Below are positions 17,489 to 25,263 of a stretch of 64,000 bases of DNA, piece by piece. Each line of letters starts with the position of its first letter. The first letter of the stretch is position 1. The notes below the pieces were generated by a model that saw only the letters and a list, made by a program, of their open reading frames with translations, made no database searches and had not been told where the DNA came from. Source of the DNA: Runella sp. SP2 (lineage in GTDB: Bacteria > Bacteroidota > Bacteroidia > Cytophagales > Spirosomataceae); NCBI RefSeq assembly GCF_003711225.1, contig NZ_CP031030.1:4836001-4900000 (forward strand), written 5' to 3'. A program made the translations under genes and the position numbers.

Positions 17489-18703
17489 TTACTCTTCCAC
17501 AAAATCCAAATTGCGGCCAAAGGTTTCATCGGTTTTATAGATGGCTAATAGGGCTAAACCATAGCACAATACTCCCAATAACGCCGCGCCGCCTAGTGCT
17601 CCAAACGAAGGTTTTAACCCTTGAAAAGCCAACGTCATCGGAATAGCCATTCCTCGCACTACGCTCGGTACCGAAGTGGTGGCCGTGGCACGGAGATTGG
17701 TGCCGTAGAGTTCGGCCACCATCATTAGGTACAGGCCAATGTAGCCCGTGCAAACTCCCGTCAAAAAGCACACTACGTAGAGCATATTGGCCGACCTAAC
17801 ACCTCCGAACAGGTAGATTCCGACAAAAATAACTCCAATGAAAAGCAAAAATAGAATGGCCTTCCGTCGGGATTGTAGCCAATGACTCAGCGGCCCGCTA
17901 AAAAAGTCTCCTGCGGTTAGGCCAAAATAGATAAACATTACACACTTGCCAGGCGAAATCCCTTCGTCGATGCCCAACGCTTTACCAAACTCGTTGCCGA
18001 ATGTTCCCAGAATTCCCACCACAAACCAAGTCGGGACGCCAATGAGCACACAACGAAAATACTTGACCAGCCTCGGCCAACTGCTAAAAAAGTACAAATA
18101 ATTACCTCGGGAAACCTTCGTTTCTTTCAGTTGCAAAAACAACCCCGACTCAAACACACTAATTCGCAAGAGCAGCAGCAACAGGCCCATGCCTCCGCCC
18201 ACCATGTAGGCCGTTCGCCACGTAAACCATTCTTGGGTCAGGTACGCCGCACCCGCCCCCAAATACCCGATTCCCGCCACCAACGTCGGCCCAAGACTGC
18301 GAATCTCTTTGGGAACGATTTCGGTTACGAGGGTCATGGCCGCCCCAATTTCTCCCGACAACCCCACCCCCGCCACAAAGCGCAGCAAAGCGTACAGGTT
18401 GGGGTCTTCGACAAAACCACAGGCAATGTTGGCCAACGAATAGGTAATGATAGACCCAAACAACACCGACAAGCGGCCGCGTTTATCGCCCCAAATTCCC
18501 CATACCATTCCGCCTACCAACAAACCCGCTTGCTGACAGTTGAAGATAAACGTTCCAATTTTGGAGACTTCGGCTTCCGAATAGCCCAGTGATTGAAGGC
18601 TTGGAACGCGTACAATGCTGAAAATGAGCAAGTCATAGACATCCACAAAAAAACCAAGCGCCGACACAATGACGGGCAAGGTAAAAAGAGCACGATATTT
18701 CAT
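17489..18703 (-). CDS. MFS transporter (copy 2 of a tandem pair)
   Basis: A 404-residue major facilitator superfamily permease with about 12 membrane segments. The MFS loop motif between helices 2 and 3 is present as WGDKRGRLSVLFGS, and the start FFVDVYDLLIFSIVRVPSL matches the upstream gene closely. The pair looks like a duplication, with four bases between the genes. The substrate is unknown; the motif suggests an organic-acid or sugar:H+ symporter group, as inference. Confidence 0.88.
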   Translation of the reverse strand: MKYRALFTLPVIVSALGFFVDVYDLLIFSIVRVPSLQSLGYSEAEVSKIGTFIFNCQQAGLLVGGMVWGIWGDKRGRLSVLFGSIITYSLANIACGFVEDPNLYALLRFVAGVGLSGEIGAAMTLVTEIVPKEIRSLGPTLVAGIGYLGAGAAYLTQEWFTWRTAYMVGGGMGLLLLLLRISVFESGLFLQLKETKVSRGNYLYFFSSWPRLVKYFRCVLIGVPTWFVVGILGTFGNEFGKALGIDEGISPGKCVMFIYFGLTAGDFFSGPLSHWLQSRRKAILFLLFIGVIFVGIYLFGGVRSANMLYVVCFLTGVCTGYIGLYLMMVAELYGTNLRATATTSVPSVVRGMAIPMTLAFQGLKPSFGALGGAALLGVLCYGLALLAIYKTDETFGRNLDFVEE

Positions 18704-18707
18704 CCTC

Positions 18708-20000
18708 TTAGATTTCTACAAAGTCAAGGTCTTTGCCGTGGGTTTCGGGAACGGTGAGCGTCGAGTAAAATCCTAAAGCATAACTCAAAATCCCTACCAA
18801 CGTACCCGCTCCGATAACGCCCAATTGAGGAACGGTGAGCGAAAACCAACCAAAGACATCTAACGAGCCCGTTTTGAAACCCGCAAACAACGTGGTCATC
18901 AAAATCACCATTCCGCGTACCATGTTGGGTACGGTTGTCGCAGCCGTAGCCCGAAGGTTTGTCCCGAATTGTTCAGCACCGATGGTCACAAACATGGCCC
19001 AGTAGCCAATACCGAAGCCCATCAACAAACAAAGGGTATAAAGCATGGTCGAAGATTGTACGCCCGCAAACAAATACACAATGCTAAATACGCCCGAAAA
19101 CGCCATCAGCACTGCCACAGCTTTTTTGCGCGAGTGGAAATAATGGCTAATAAATCCGCTGGCTAAGTCGCCTCCTGCCAAGCCTACGTAGCACCACATA
19201 ATGGCCAACCCTGGTTTGATGGGTTCGGCAATGCCCAAGGCTTTACCAAATTCATTGCTGAAAGTTGCCAAAATACCAATCACAAACCACGTTGGAAGAC
19301 CGATTCCGATACATTTCATGTAGCGTACAAAGCGTTCCCAGTTGGTAAAAAACGAAAGAAAATCGCCTTTAGCGACGTGTTTTTGGCTGGAGACTTCCGT
19401 AAACATCCCTGATTCAATGACCCCCACGCGAAGTAAGAGAAGCCCAAATCCAAGCCCACCGCCCACGAAATAAGCAATGCGCCAATCGCCAAATATCTCG
19501 ACTGTAAAATAGGCCACTACCGCGCCTAAAAGGCCAATGCCCGCCACCAACGATGTTCCGATGGCACGAAGTTCTTTGGGTAAAATTTCGGACACTAGGG
19601 TGATGCCTGCGCCCAATTCTCCCGCCAATCCAATCCCCGCAATAAAGCGCAAGTATTTGTACAACTCAGTTGCTGGCAAAAACGAGGTGTCTTGGATAAA
19701 TCCACAAAGTACGTTGGCAATGGAGTAAGTAATGATGGAACCAAATAACACCGAAAGGCGGCCGCGTTTGTCGCCCAATACCCCCCAAATGATTCCGCCA
19801 AGCAACAAACCTCCCATTTGCCAATTGATGATGGAAGCCCCCACCGCCGACACGTCTTGCTCACTTAAACCCAAATCTTTGAGGCTAGGTACGCGTACAA
19901 TTCCAAATAATAGTAAATCATAAATATCAACGAAGTAGCCTAGTGCGGCCACAATAACAGGAAGCCCAAAAAGGGTATTTTGGTTAGAAGATTTAGGCAT
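18708..20000 (-). CDS. MFS transporter (copy 1 of a tandem pair)
   Basis: A 430-residue permease paralogous to the downstream gene: shared VIVAALGYFVDIYDLLLFGI-type helix 1, identical WG.LGDKRGRLSVLFGSIITYS-like loop, and a common FVxGGxGxxLLLLR segment. It has an extra loop near residues 100-110 and another of about 15 residues between late helices. It is the first gene of the pair. No substrate can be named. Confidence 0.88.
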   Translation of the reverse strand: MPKSSNQNTLFGLPVIVAALGYFVDIYDLLLFGIVRVPSLKDLGLSEQDVSAVGASIINWQMGGLLLGGIIWGVLGDKRGRLSVLFGSIITYSIANVLCGFIQDTSFLPATELYKYLRFIAGIGLAGELGAGITLVSEILPKELRAIGTSLVAGIGLLGAVVAYFTVEIFGDWRIAYFVGGGLGFGLLLLRVGVIESGMFTEVSSQKHVAKGDFLSFFTNWERFVRYMKCIGIGLPTWFVIGILATFSNEFGKALGIAEPIKPGLAIMWCYVGLAGGDLASGFISHYFHSRKKAVAVLMAFSGVFSIVYLFAGVQSSTMLYTLCLLMGFGIGYWAMFVTIGAEQFGTNLRATAATTVPNMVRGMVILMTTLFAGFKTGSLDVFGWFSLTVPQLGVIGAGTLVGILSYALGFYSTLTVPETHGKDLDFVEI

Positions 20001-20037
20001 TGAGTGGATGTAGGTTATGGTTTTTCTGCAATAATAG

Positions 20038-20045
20038 CAAAAATA
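20038..20045 (-). promoter_or_regulatory. -7 box upstream of the MFS pair
   Basis: The minus strand reads TATTTTTG (TAnnTTTG), 38 bases upstream of the first MFS start. It lies between that start and the preceding response regulator's stop, so the MFS pair may be transcribed separately. Confidence 0.4.
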
Positions 20046-20060
20046 TGCTCCTAAAACTTC

Positions 20061-20762
20061 TTATGCCAATTTTGCGGTGTTATAATTAGCCCCAATGGGC
20101 AATAATTGTCCTGCCACACTCACTTCATAACGGTCAAAACGCTCGACCTTACTTTTGGCCACAATGTATGACCGATGAATCCGCACAAACTGCTCGCCTG
20201 GAAGTAAGCCTTCTGCCTCGCTCATCGTCATGCGAGAAGCAATTTTTTGGGTTTTAGTAACAAAAACAACATAGTTGCCTCCCGCTTCCAAATACAAAAT
20301 ATCATCGAGCATCACCCGCACTTGCTCGTAGCCATTTTTTACAAAAATGCTCTCGGTGGGCGCGACCGTCACTGGGCGGACTTTGGCTTCTTCCGAGGCC
20401 AATTCGCGCATTTTTAGCGTTTCGTGGGCTTTGTTGCACGCCTTCAAAAAACGGCTCAACGCAAAGGGTTTCAACAGATAATCAACTGCATCAAAGTCGT
20501 AGCTCTGGACAGCATGTTCGGCGTAAGCAGTAGTAAAAATCACGAGCGGTGGGCTCGGAAGAGCTCGCAAAAACTCCAACCCCGAAATATCGGGCATTTT
20601 TATGTCCAAGAAAATCAAGTCCACCGATTGTTTTTGCAGAAAATCCAACGCCTCAAACGCATCCTGAAAAGTAGCTTGTAGCTCCAAATAGGGCACTTTT
20701 TGGGCAAAAACGCGCACTATGTCTAGCGCTTTGGGCTCGTCGTCGATGGCAATGGCAATCAT
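20061..20762 (-). CDS. LytTR-family response regulator
   Basis: A 233-residue regulator: receiver domain (acidic pair IDDEP, phospho-acceptor Asp in FLDIKMPD, Lys in LLKPF) followed by a LytTR DNA-binding domain (ILYLEAGGNYVVF, FVRIHRSYIV). I start it at the ATG 20762; the longer frame reads into the repeat sequence upstream. It is separated from the next regulator by 247 bases holding two copies of a 51-bp repeat. No kinase is directly adjacent; the one at 21.7 kb or the orphan at 7.2 kb could be partners. Confidence 0.87.
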   Translation of the reverse strand: MIAIAIDDEPKALDIVRVFAQKVPYLELQATFQDAFEALDFLQKQSVDLIFLDIKMPDISGLEFLRALPSPPLVIFTTAYAEHAVQSYDFDAVDYLLKPFALSRFLKACNKAHETLKMRELASEEAKVRPVTVAPTESIFVKNGYEQVRVMLDDILYLEAGGNYVVFVTKTQKIASRMTMSEAEGLLPGEQFVRIHRSYIVAKSKVERFDRYEVSVAGQLLPIGANYNTAKLA

Positions 20763-20790
20763 GGGTTTTGAATTTGAGTGACTCGGTCTT

Positions 20791-20929
20791 CGGTCAGGTT
20801 GTGAGCAACCTGACTCACAGTGGTTGGGGTTGCTCACAACCAACAAGCATACGCACAACTTTTGTATTTCTCAGGCGTCGGTCAGGTTGTGAGCAACCTG
20901 ACCGACGGTGGTTGGGGTTGCTCACAACC
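20791..20929. repeat. Two 51-bp copies of the GGTTGTGAGCAACC-family element
   Basis: Copies at 20791-20841 and 20879-20929 share the same 51-bp layout: CGGTCAGGTTGTGAGC, then AACCTGAC, then GGTTGGGGTTGCTCACAACC. Each has an inverted pair (GGTTGTGAGCAACC and GGTTGCTCACAACC) able to form a long hairpin. The copies differ at only a few bases, in the middle (TCACAGT versus CGACGGT). They fill the gap between two response regulator genes. Confidence 0.85.
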
Positions 20930-21009
20930 CCAACTTTTGACGCAAAAATCAGCTTTTTACGCGGATGTTCTAAAAATATGGGACGAACCTCCTTACAAAT
21001 GGGATAAAC

Positions 21010-21699
21010 TCAGCTTTGCCCGATGAGCGAAAAAAACGTTTGTCGGTAACTATCCGAAATCGGAATGATGGTTTCTCCCATCCGAATACGGTCTTTTTCA
21101 ATCGAATCAATCTTCGCAATCGCTACCATGTACGACTTATGCACCCGACACAAAAAGCTCGGTGGCAGCTCTTGTTCAAACTCAGCGAAGGTCTGCAACG
21201 TCATGATTTTCTGGGTGGCCGTATGAATCCTTCGGTAATTGCCCATGCCTTCGATAAACAGGATTTCATCGAGCATGAGCTTTTCGAGGCGGTATTCGGT
21301 TTTGACAAAAATAAACGGTCTCGAATTTTGAGGCTCAGATTTAGGCAATAAACTTTGCGCTCGGTCAACGGCCTGAACAAAACGCTCAAAGGTGTAAGGT
21401 TTGAGTAAATAATCGGCGATTTTGAGATCAAATCCTTTGAGGGCATACTCATGGTAGGCAGTCGTCAGAATAACTTGCCCTTTCAACGACACACTTTCTA
21501 GGAGCTGAATGCCCGAAAAATCGCCCAAATGAATATCCAAAAAGACAATATCAATCGGGTTGTTTTTCAAGTAACTCAATGCCTCCAACGCGCTCTCAAA
21601 CGTTGTTTTTAGGCTCAGGAAAGGGAGTTTTTGTACGTAACCTTGGGCACGTTCGAGCGCCAAAGGCTCGTCTTCGACAATAATACAGCTATGCTTCAT
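21010..21699 (-). CDS. LytTR-family response regulator (paired with the 21.7 kb kinase)
   Basis: A 229-residue regulator with receiver (VEDEP, phospho-acceptor Asp in FLDIHLGD, LLKPY) and LytTR domain (ILFIEGMGNYRRI, FLCRVHKSYMV). Its start overlaps the 3' end of the histidine kinase gene by 11 bases, so they are translated together and likely form a two-component system. It is homologous to the regulator at 20.1 kb. Confidence 0.9.
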   Translation of the reverse strand: MKHSCIIVEDEPLALERAQGYVQKLPFLSLKTTFESALEALSYLKNNPIDIVFLDIHLGDFSGIQLLESVSLKGQVILTTAYHEYALKGFDLKIADYLLKPYTFERFVQAVDRAQSLLPKSEPQNSRPFIFVKTEYRLEKLMLDEILFIEGMGNYRRIHTATQKIMTLQTFAEFEQELPPSFLCRVHKSYMVAIAKIDSIEKDRIRMGETIIPISDSYRQTFFSLIGQS

Positions 21700-22750
21700 G
21701 ACGACTGATTCGTAACCTTACCCGATAATCTTCTTCAGAACTGACAATGTCTAATTGGTGGCGGTTGGGGTACAGCAAAGATAACCGTCTTTTGATAAGT
21801 TCGTTGCCCAAACCGCCGTATTCGGTCGTACTAGGCTGTAATCGACGTTTGTTAACACATTCAAATACAATGGCTTCGGGTGATACCTCCACCGAAACGT
21901 CGATGACATTGCCTTGCTTTCGCGCATCGGCGTGTTTAAAGGCATTTTCCACAAAAGGAATCAACACCATCGGCGCAATGGTGGCCTCGCCTACCGCTCC
22001 ATCTACTCGAAAACGAGCAAAATCAGGATTAGATGTTCTGATTTTTTGCAGGGCTATGTATTTTTCCAAATAGCTCAACTCGCGGCTCAATTGTATTTCT
22101 TCCGATTTGGTTTCGTACAACATAAACCGCATGATGTCAGACAGTTGATTGAGGTAAGCCGATGCCTGCGAGGCATTTTTGACAATAAGTACGTCAATAT
22201 TGTTGAGGGTATTGAACAAAAAATGTGGGCTAATTTGTGATTTGACCAAAGCCAGTTCCATCTCAAAATTCTTCTGCATCAATTCTTCTTTCAGTTTAAT
22301 TTCGGCGTACCAGCGCATAAACCCCCGCATAATCAGCGCCACCGCTCCGTTTAGCACGGCAATAATGGTAATGACCAACAACAACGCCAACGTAGTTCTC
22401 GCCCCTTCATGAAACACCCCTGGCCCCACTTTAAACGTGTACATCACTGACATAACTACCTCACTGATAAGCCCACAGCCCGTAGCCGTGAGCAATCCTA
22501 CCACAAACAACAACACGATTTTGCGACGCATCAAAAAGAGGTCGAACAGCAGAAAATAAAAACTATAAAACCCCAATAGCGCGGGCAAAATGGCAAAAGT
22601 GCTGAAGAAAACGTGAAACCGCCACTGGTAAAAAAAAGGCTGCCCTTTGATGGGCGAGCCCAATTGAAGACACACCAATATCAACGACAGCAACAAGAAG
22701 TACAGCACCCAGTACCCAAAATGCAATGAAATCACTACGCCTCGCTTCAT
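21689..22750 (-). CDS. LytS-type sensor histidine kinase
   Basis: A 353-residue membrane kinase: four predicted membrane helices in the first 150 residues, a short linker with coiled-coil character, then the His-kinase domain with SQISPHFLFNTLNNIDV (phospho-acceptor His) and PFVENAFKHAD. The glycine box is YGGLGNELIKRRLSLLYP. It overlaps the response regulator gene by 11 bases and follows the ABC permease by 30, suggesting control of the ABC transporter or sensing through it. The signal is unknown. Confidence 0.9.
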   Translation of the reverse strand: MKRGVVISLHFGYWVLYFLLLSLILVCLQLGSPIKGQPFFYQWRFHVFFSTFAILPALLGFYSFYFLLFDLFLMRRKIVLLFVVGLLTATGCGLISEVVMSVMYTFKVGPGVFHEGARTTLALLLVITIIAVLNGAVALIMRGFMRWYAEIKLKEELMQKNFEMELALVKSQISPHFLFNTLNNIDVLIVKNASQASAYLNQLSDIMRFMLYETKSEEIQLSRELSYLEKYIALQKIRTSNPDFARFRVDGAVGEATIAPMVLIPFVENAFKHADARKQGNVIDVSVEVSPEAIVFECVNKRRLQPSTTEYGGLGNELIKRRLSLLYPNRHQLDIVSSEEDYRVRLRISRHEA

Positions 22751-22780
22751 GTGTTGTACGTCGGTTTTGAAAATATACCT

Positions 22781-23560
22781 TTAACTCTTGTCTTTCTTTA
22801 GGACATAAAAGAAGTAACTCAAAAGCGTAAATCCAACGAAATACCCCAATGCCCATTTGGAAAAGTCATCGACGGTCAGCGTTCCCATTTTTGCCCCGCG
22901 AAGACTGAAAAAATAATACGGACAATAACTATACGGCAGCCAATGCCCATGCTCCCACTCCAGTCCTATCAACGACGCCAGCAACAATCCGATACCCGCT
23001 CCGAGCGGCACCAAAAAATTGCGAAACTGAAGACTAACTAAGTATTGGAACCCTATAATAGGCAAACAATTTACCAAAAAATGTCCGCTTGTTTTTAGAT
23101 ACACTTCCCACGGAAACGCTTGTTTGGGCAGCGAAATCCCCCGCACTAAGGGCGGAAGTATGCCCGACAAATACATGCCAAGGTTAAACAACACAAAAAA
23201 TTGAAAAAGCATGGTGAGCAAAACCCCTAACTTTGCCACAAAAATGGTCGTGTAGCCTTGCGGAGTTGTGTGGAGTTGCTTCCACGTATTGTTGCGGAAC
23301 TCCATTTGGGTAAGTAAGCTCGTGGCCAGTACGAGTCCCATTGGCAGCATAAAAATAGCCATAAACTGCCAACTTTGCCCCAAAATCCCTTCCCAATAAG
23401 TCGGGGAAACAACCTCTTTGCGGAGTTTGTCGGGGTATAATACCCGCGCCCAAAAAAGAATAAACGGAATAAAAAAACCACCGAGAACCACTAGCCAAGC
23501 CGCCAAACTTCGCTTGGTTTTGAGCCATTCGCTCTGATAACTAGCTACAAACGTTGTCAT
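22781..23560 (-). CDS. ABC-2 type transporter permease
   Basis: A 259-residue protein with about six hydrophobic segments. It resembles the ABC-2 permeases encoded beside a bacitracin-resistance-like ATPase. The ATPase ends 13 bases upstream, and the kinase/regulator pair follows. Together these form a four-gene cluster of the kind that senses and exports antibiotics or lantibiotics; that role is inference. Confidence 0.82.
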   Translation of the reverse strand: MTTFVASYQSEWLKTKRSLAAWLVVLGGFFIPFILFWARVLYPDKLRKEVVSPTYWEGILGQSWQFMAIFMLPMGLVLATSLLTQMEFRNNTWKQLHTTPQGYTTIFVAKLGVLLTMLFQFFVLFNLGMYLSGILPPLVRGISLPKQAFPWEVYLKTSGHFLVNCLPIIGFQYLVSLQFRNFLVPLGAGIGLLLASLIGLEWEHGHWLPYSYCPYYFFSLRGAKMGTLTVDDFSKWALGYFVGFTLLSYFFYVLKKDKS

Positions 23561-23573
23561 GTTTTGAGGAAGA

Positions 23574-24479
23574 TTAGAGGTGAGTTAAAGTCATAAAAAT
23601 GCTTTCCAAATCGCTTTCGACGGTGCTGATTTCATATACATCGAGCTCATGCTGTACCAGTTCGCGGTTCAGTTGGGCAATTTCCGAACGCGCCAACAAC
23701 GGCAGCACAATTTTGCCCTGCTCGTGCCTTGCGTCCAGTCCTTGGGCTATCAGCCGCTCAATGGCAGCTGCATTATTGTTGGTATCGAGCCGAATTCCTC
23801 CCGCACTCCGTTGCCGCTGCATCAATTCACCCAGCGACCCCTCAAACAGCATTTTGCCTTGGTTGATGATGCCTACCTCCGTCACCAACTTTTCAATTTC
23901 GGACAGCAAGTGACTCGAAATCAAAATCGTAATTCCGTGTTCTTTGTTGAGGCGTTTGAGCAACTCCCGCATTTCGACAATTCCGCTTGGGTCCAAACCA
24001 TTGGTAGGTTCGTCAAGAATCAGCAGCGACGGGCTGTGCAGCAAAGCGGTGGCAATACCTAGTCGCTGTTTCATCCCGAGCGAAAATTGTCCTGCTTTTT
24101 TGGCACCAGTTTGCCCCAATCCCACCAACTCCAATACTTCCTGAATACGTGTTTTTGGACAAGAATAGAGTTTTTGCCAAACGCTGAGGTTTTCCGTAGC
24201 CGAGAGTTGGCTGTAAAGCGAAGGCGACTCAATCAACGAGCCAATTTTGGACAAAACAGACAGTCGGTGAGGGTCAAAATCCTCTCCGAAGACCTTAATC
24301 TGACCTTGTTGTTTTTTTAATAAGCCCAAAATGAGCTTGAGTGTAGTGGTTTTTCCCGCGCCGTTGGGGCCTAAAAACCCGTAGATGCTCCCTTCTTTCA
24401 CCCGAAGGTTGACCCGATTAAGCTCTTGCCCCTGCTTGGAGTACTGGTACGACAATTCGCTGGTTTCGATACAATACAT
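23574..24479 (-). CDS. ABC transporter ATP-binding protein
   Basis: A 301-residue ATPase with Walker A GPNGAGKTTTLKLI, signature FSLGMKQRLGIA, Walker B LLILDEPTNGLD and switch His in ISSHLL. The C-terminal 80 residues form the extra domain found in ABC-2 exporters of the BcrA type. It is the first gene of the ABC-kinase-regulator cluster. Confidence 0.9.
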   Translation of the reverse strand: MYCIETSELSYQYSKQGQELNRVNLRVKEGSIYGFLGPNGAGKTTTLKLILGLLKKQQGQIKVFGEDFDPHRLSVLSKIGSLIESPSLYSQLSATENLSVWQKLYSCPKTRIQEVLELVGLGQTGAKKAGQFSLGMKQRLGIATALLHSPSLLILDEPTNGLDPSGIVEMRELLKRLNKEHGITILISSHLLSEIEKLVTEVGIINQGKMLFEGSLGELMQRQRSAGGIRLDTNNNAAAIERLIAQGLDARHEQGKIVLPLLARSEIAQLNRELVQHELDVYEISTVESDLESIFMTLTHL

Positions 24480-24607
24480 GGCTGTTGATAGATAAACGTT
24501 TTGAATTTCGATGTCAAAAATCGAAGTTCAAGTGCTTTCCATCAATTCTATTACGTGAATCAGCCCAATTTGTACGTGAATGGGGGAAACAGTTGGGTCA
24601 GTGCGGC

Positions 24608-25123
24608 TTAGTTTCTGCCTAAATTCAATGCAGCCTTGGCGCGGTCGTAGAAACCTGTACTGCGAAAAGTAAAGGTTTTGTGCAAAATGAAGTTGCTCAC
24701 AAAGCTAAAGCCCATTCCTACCAAGGTAGAAGTAGCTTCGGTCACGTTGATTTCTCTTGACTTAGCAGGTATAAAATCAAACGGGATTTGGTAAATAAAA
24801 TCTGTGGGACTTGATGCGTGGAAAAGCTCCAACGATAAAGCTGACAAACCAACGGTTATTCCAAAGGACAAACATGCTACGATGCCAAATTTGACCATTT
24901 CACGGCGGGTTTGGTTGGTGTTTCGGGCGTCAAAAGCAAAAAGTTTTGTTAATACAAACCCGACAAAAAACGATACGATATAACCCAACGAAACCGAAGT
25001 GTAAAAATCGACGTAATTACGGAAAAAACTCCCAGAAGCAAGCTGAACAACGGCCCCAGTACCTGCAATCAAAAAATATACGACGAGGTCTTTTATGTTA
25101 AATAGAGTAGTTTTCTTCTTCAC
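24608..25123 (-). CDS. GtrA-family membrane protein
   Basis: A 171-residue protein with four membrane segments (YFLIAGTGAVVQLASGS, VSLGYIVSFFVGFVLTKL, KFGIVACLSFGITVGLSAL, LVGMGFSFVSNFILHK). The pattern and the ending KTFTFR match GtrA, thought to move polyprenyl-linked sugars across the membrane. It follows the M56 gene by about 140 bases and stands alone. Confidence 0.85.
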   Translation of the reverse strand: MKKKTTLFNIKDLVVYFLIAGTGAVVQLASGSFFRNYVDFYTSVSLGYIVSFFVGFVLTKLFAFDARNTNQTRREMVKFGIVACLSFGITVGLSALSLELFHASSPTDFIYQIPFDFIPAKSREINVTEATSTLVGMGFSFVSNFILHKTFTFRSTGFYDRAKAALNLGRN

Positions 25124-25212
25124 AAGTGTGCGTAGTAAGTGAGCAAAATAAACGCATTTTTAACAGCCTCCCAAAAATAAACTAGGGTTTTTATCAAATA
25201 TCCTCTTACAAA

Positions 25213-25243
25213 GAAAGCGCTCGGCAACAAACCGAGCGCTTTC
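25213..25243 (-). terminator. Terminator after the M56 gene
   Basis: A perfect 12-bp stem GAAAGCGCTCGG / CCGAGCGCTTTC with a 7-nt loop starts 21 bases past the M56 stop codon. It is followed on the minus strand by TTTG. Confidence 0.75.
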
Positions 25244-25263
25244 AAGGGTGTTTTTAAGGCCAA

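Noticed and set aside
20763-20858. N-terminal extension of the LytTR regulator
   Set aside because: It reads through the 51-bp repeat; the receiver domain starts at ATG 20762.
20791-20929. Possible CRISPR array
   Set aside because: Only two copies of a 51-bp unit, palindromic across the whole unit, with no further spacers and no cas genes in the window.
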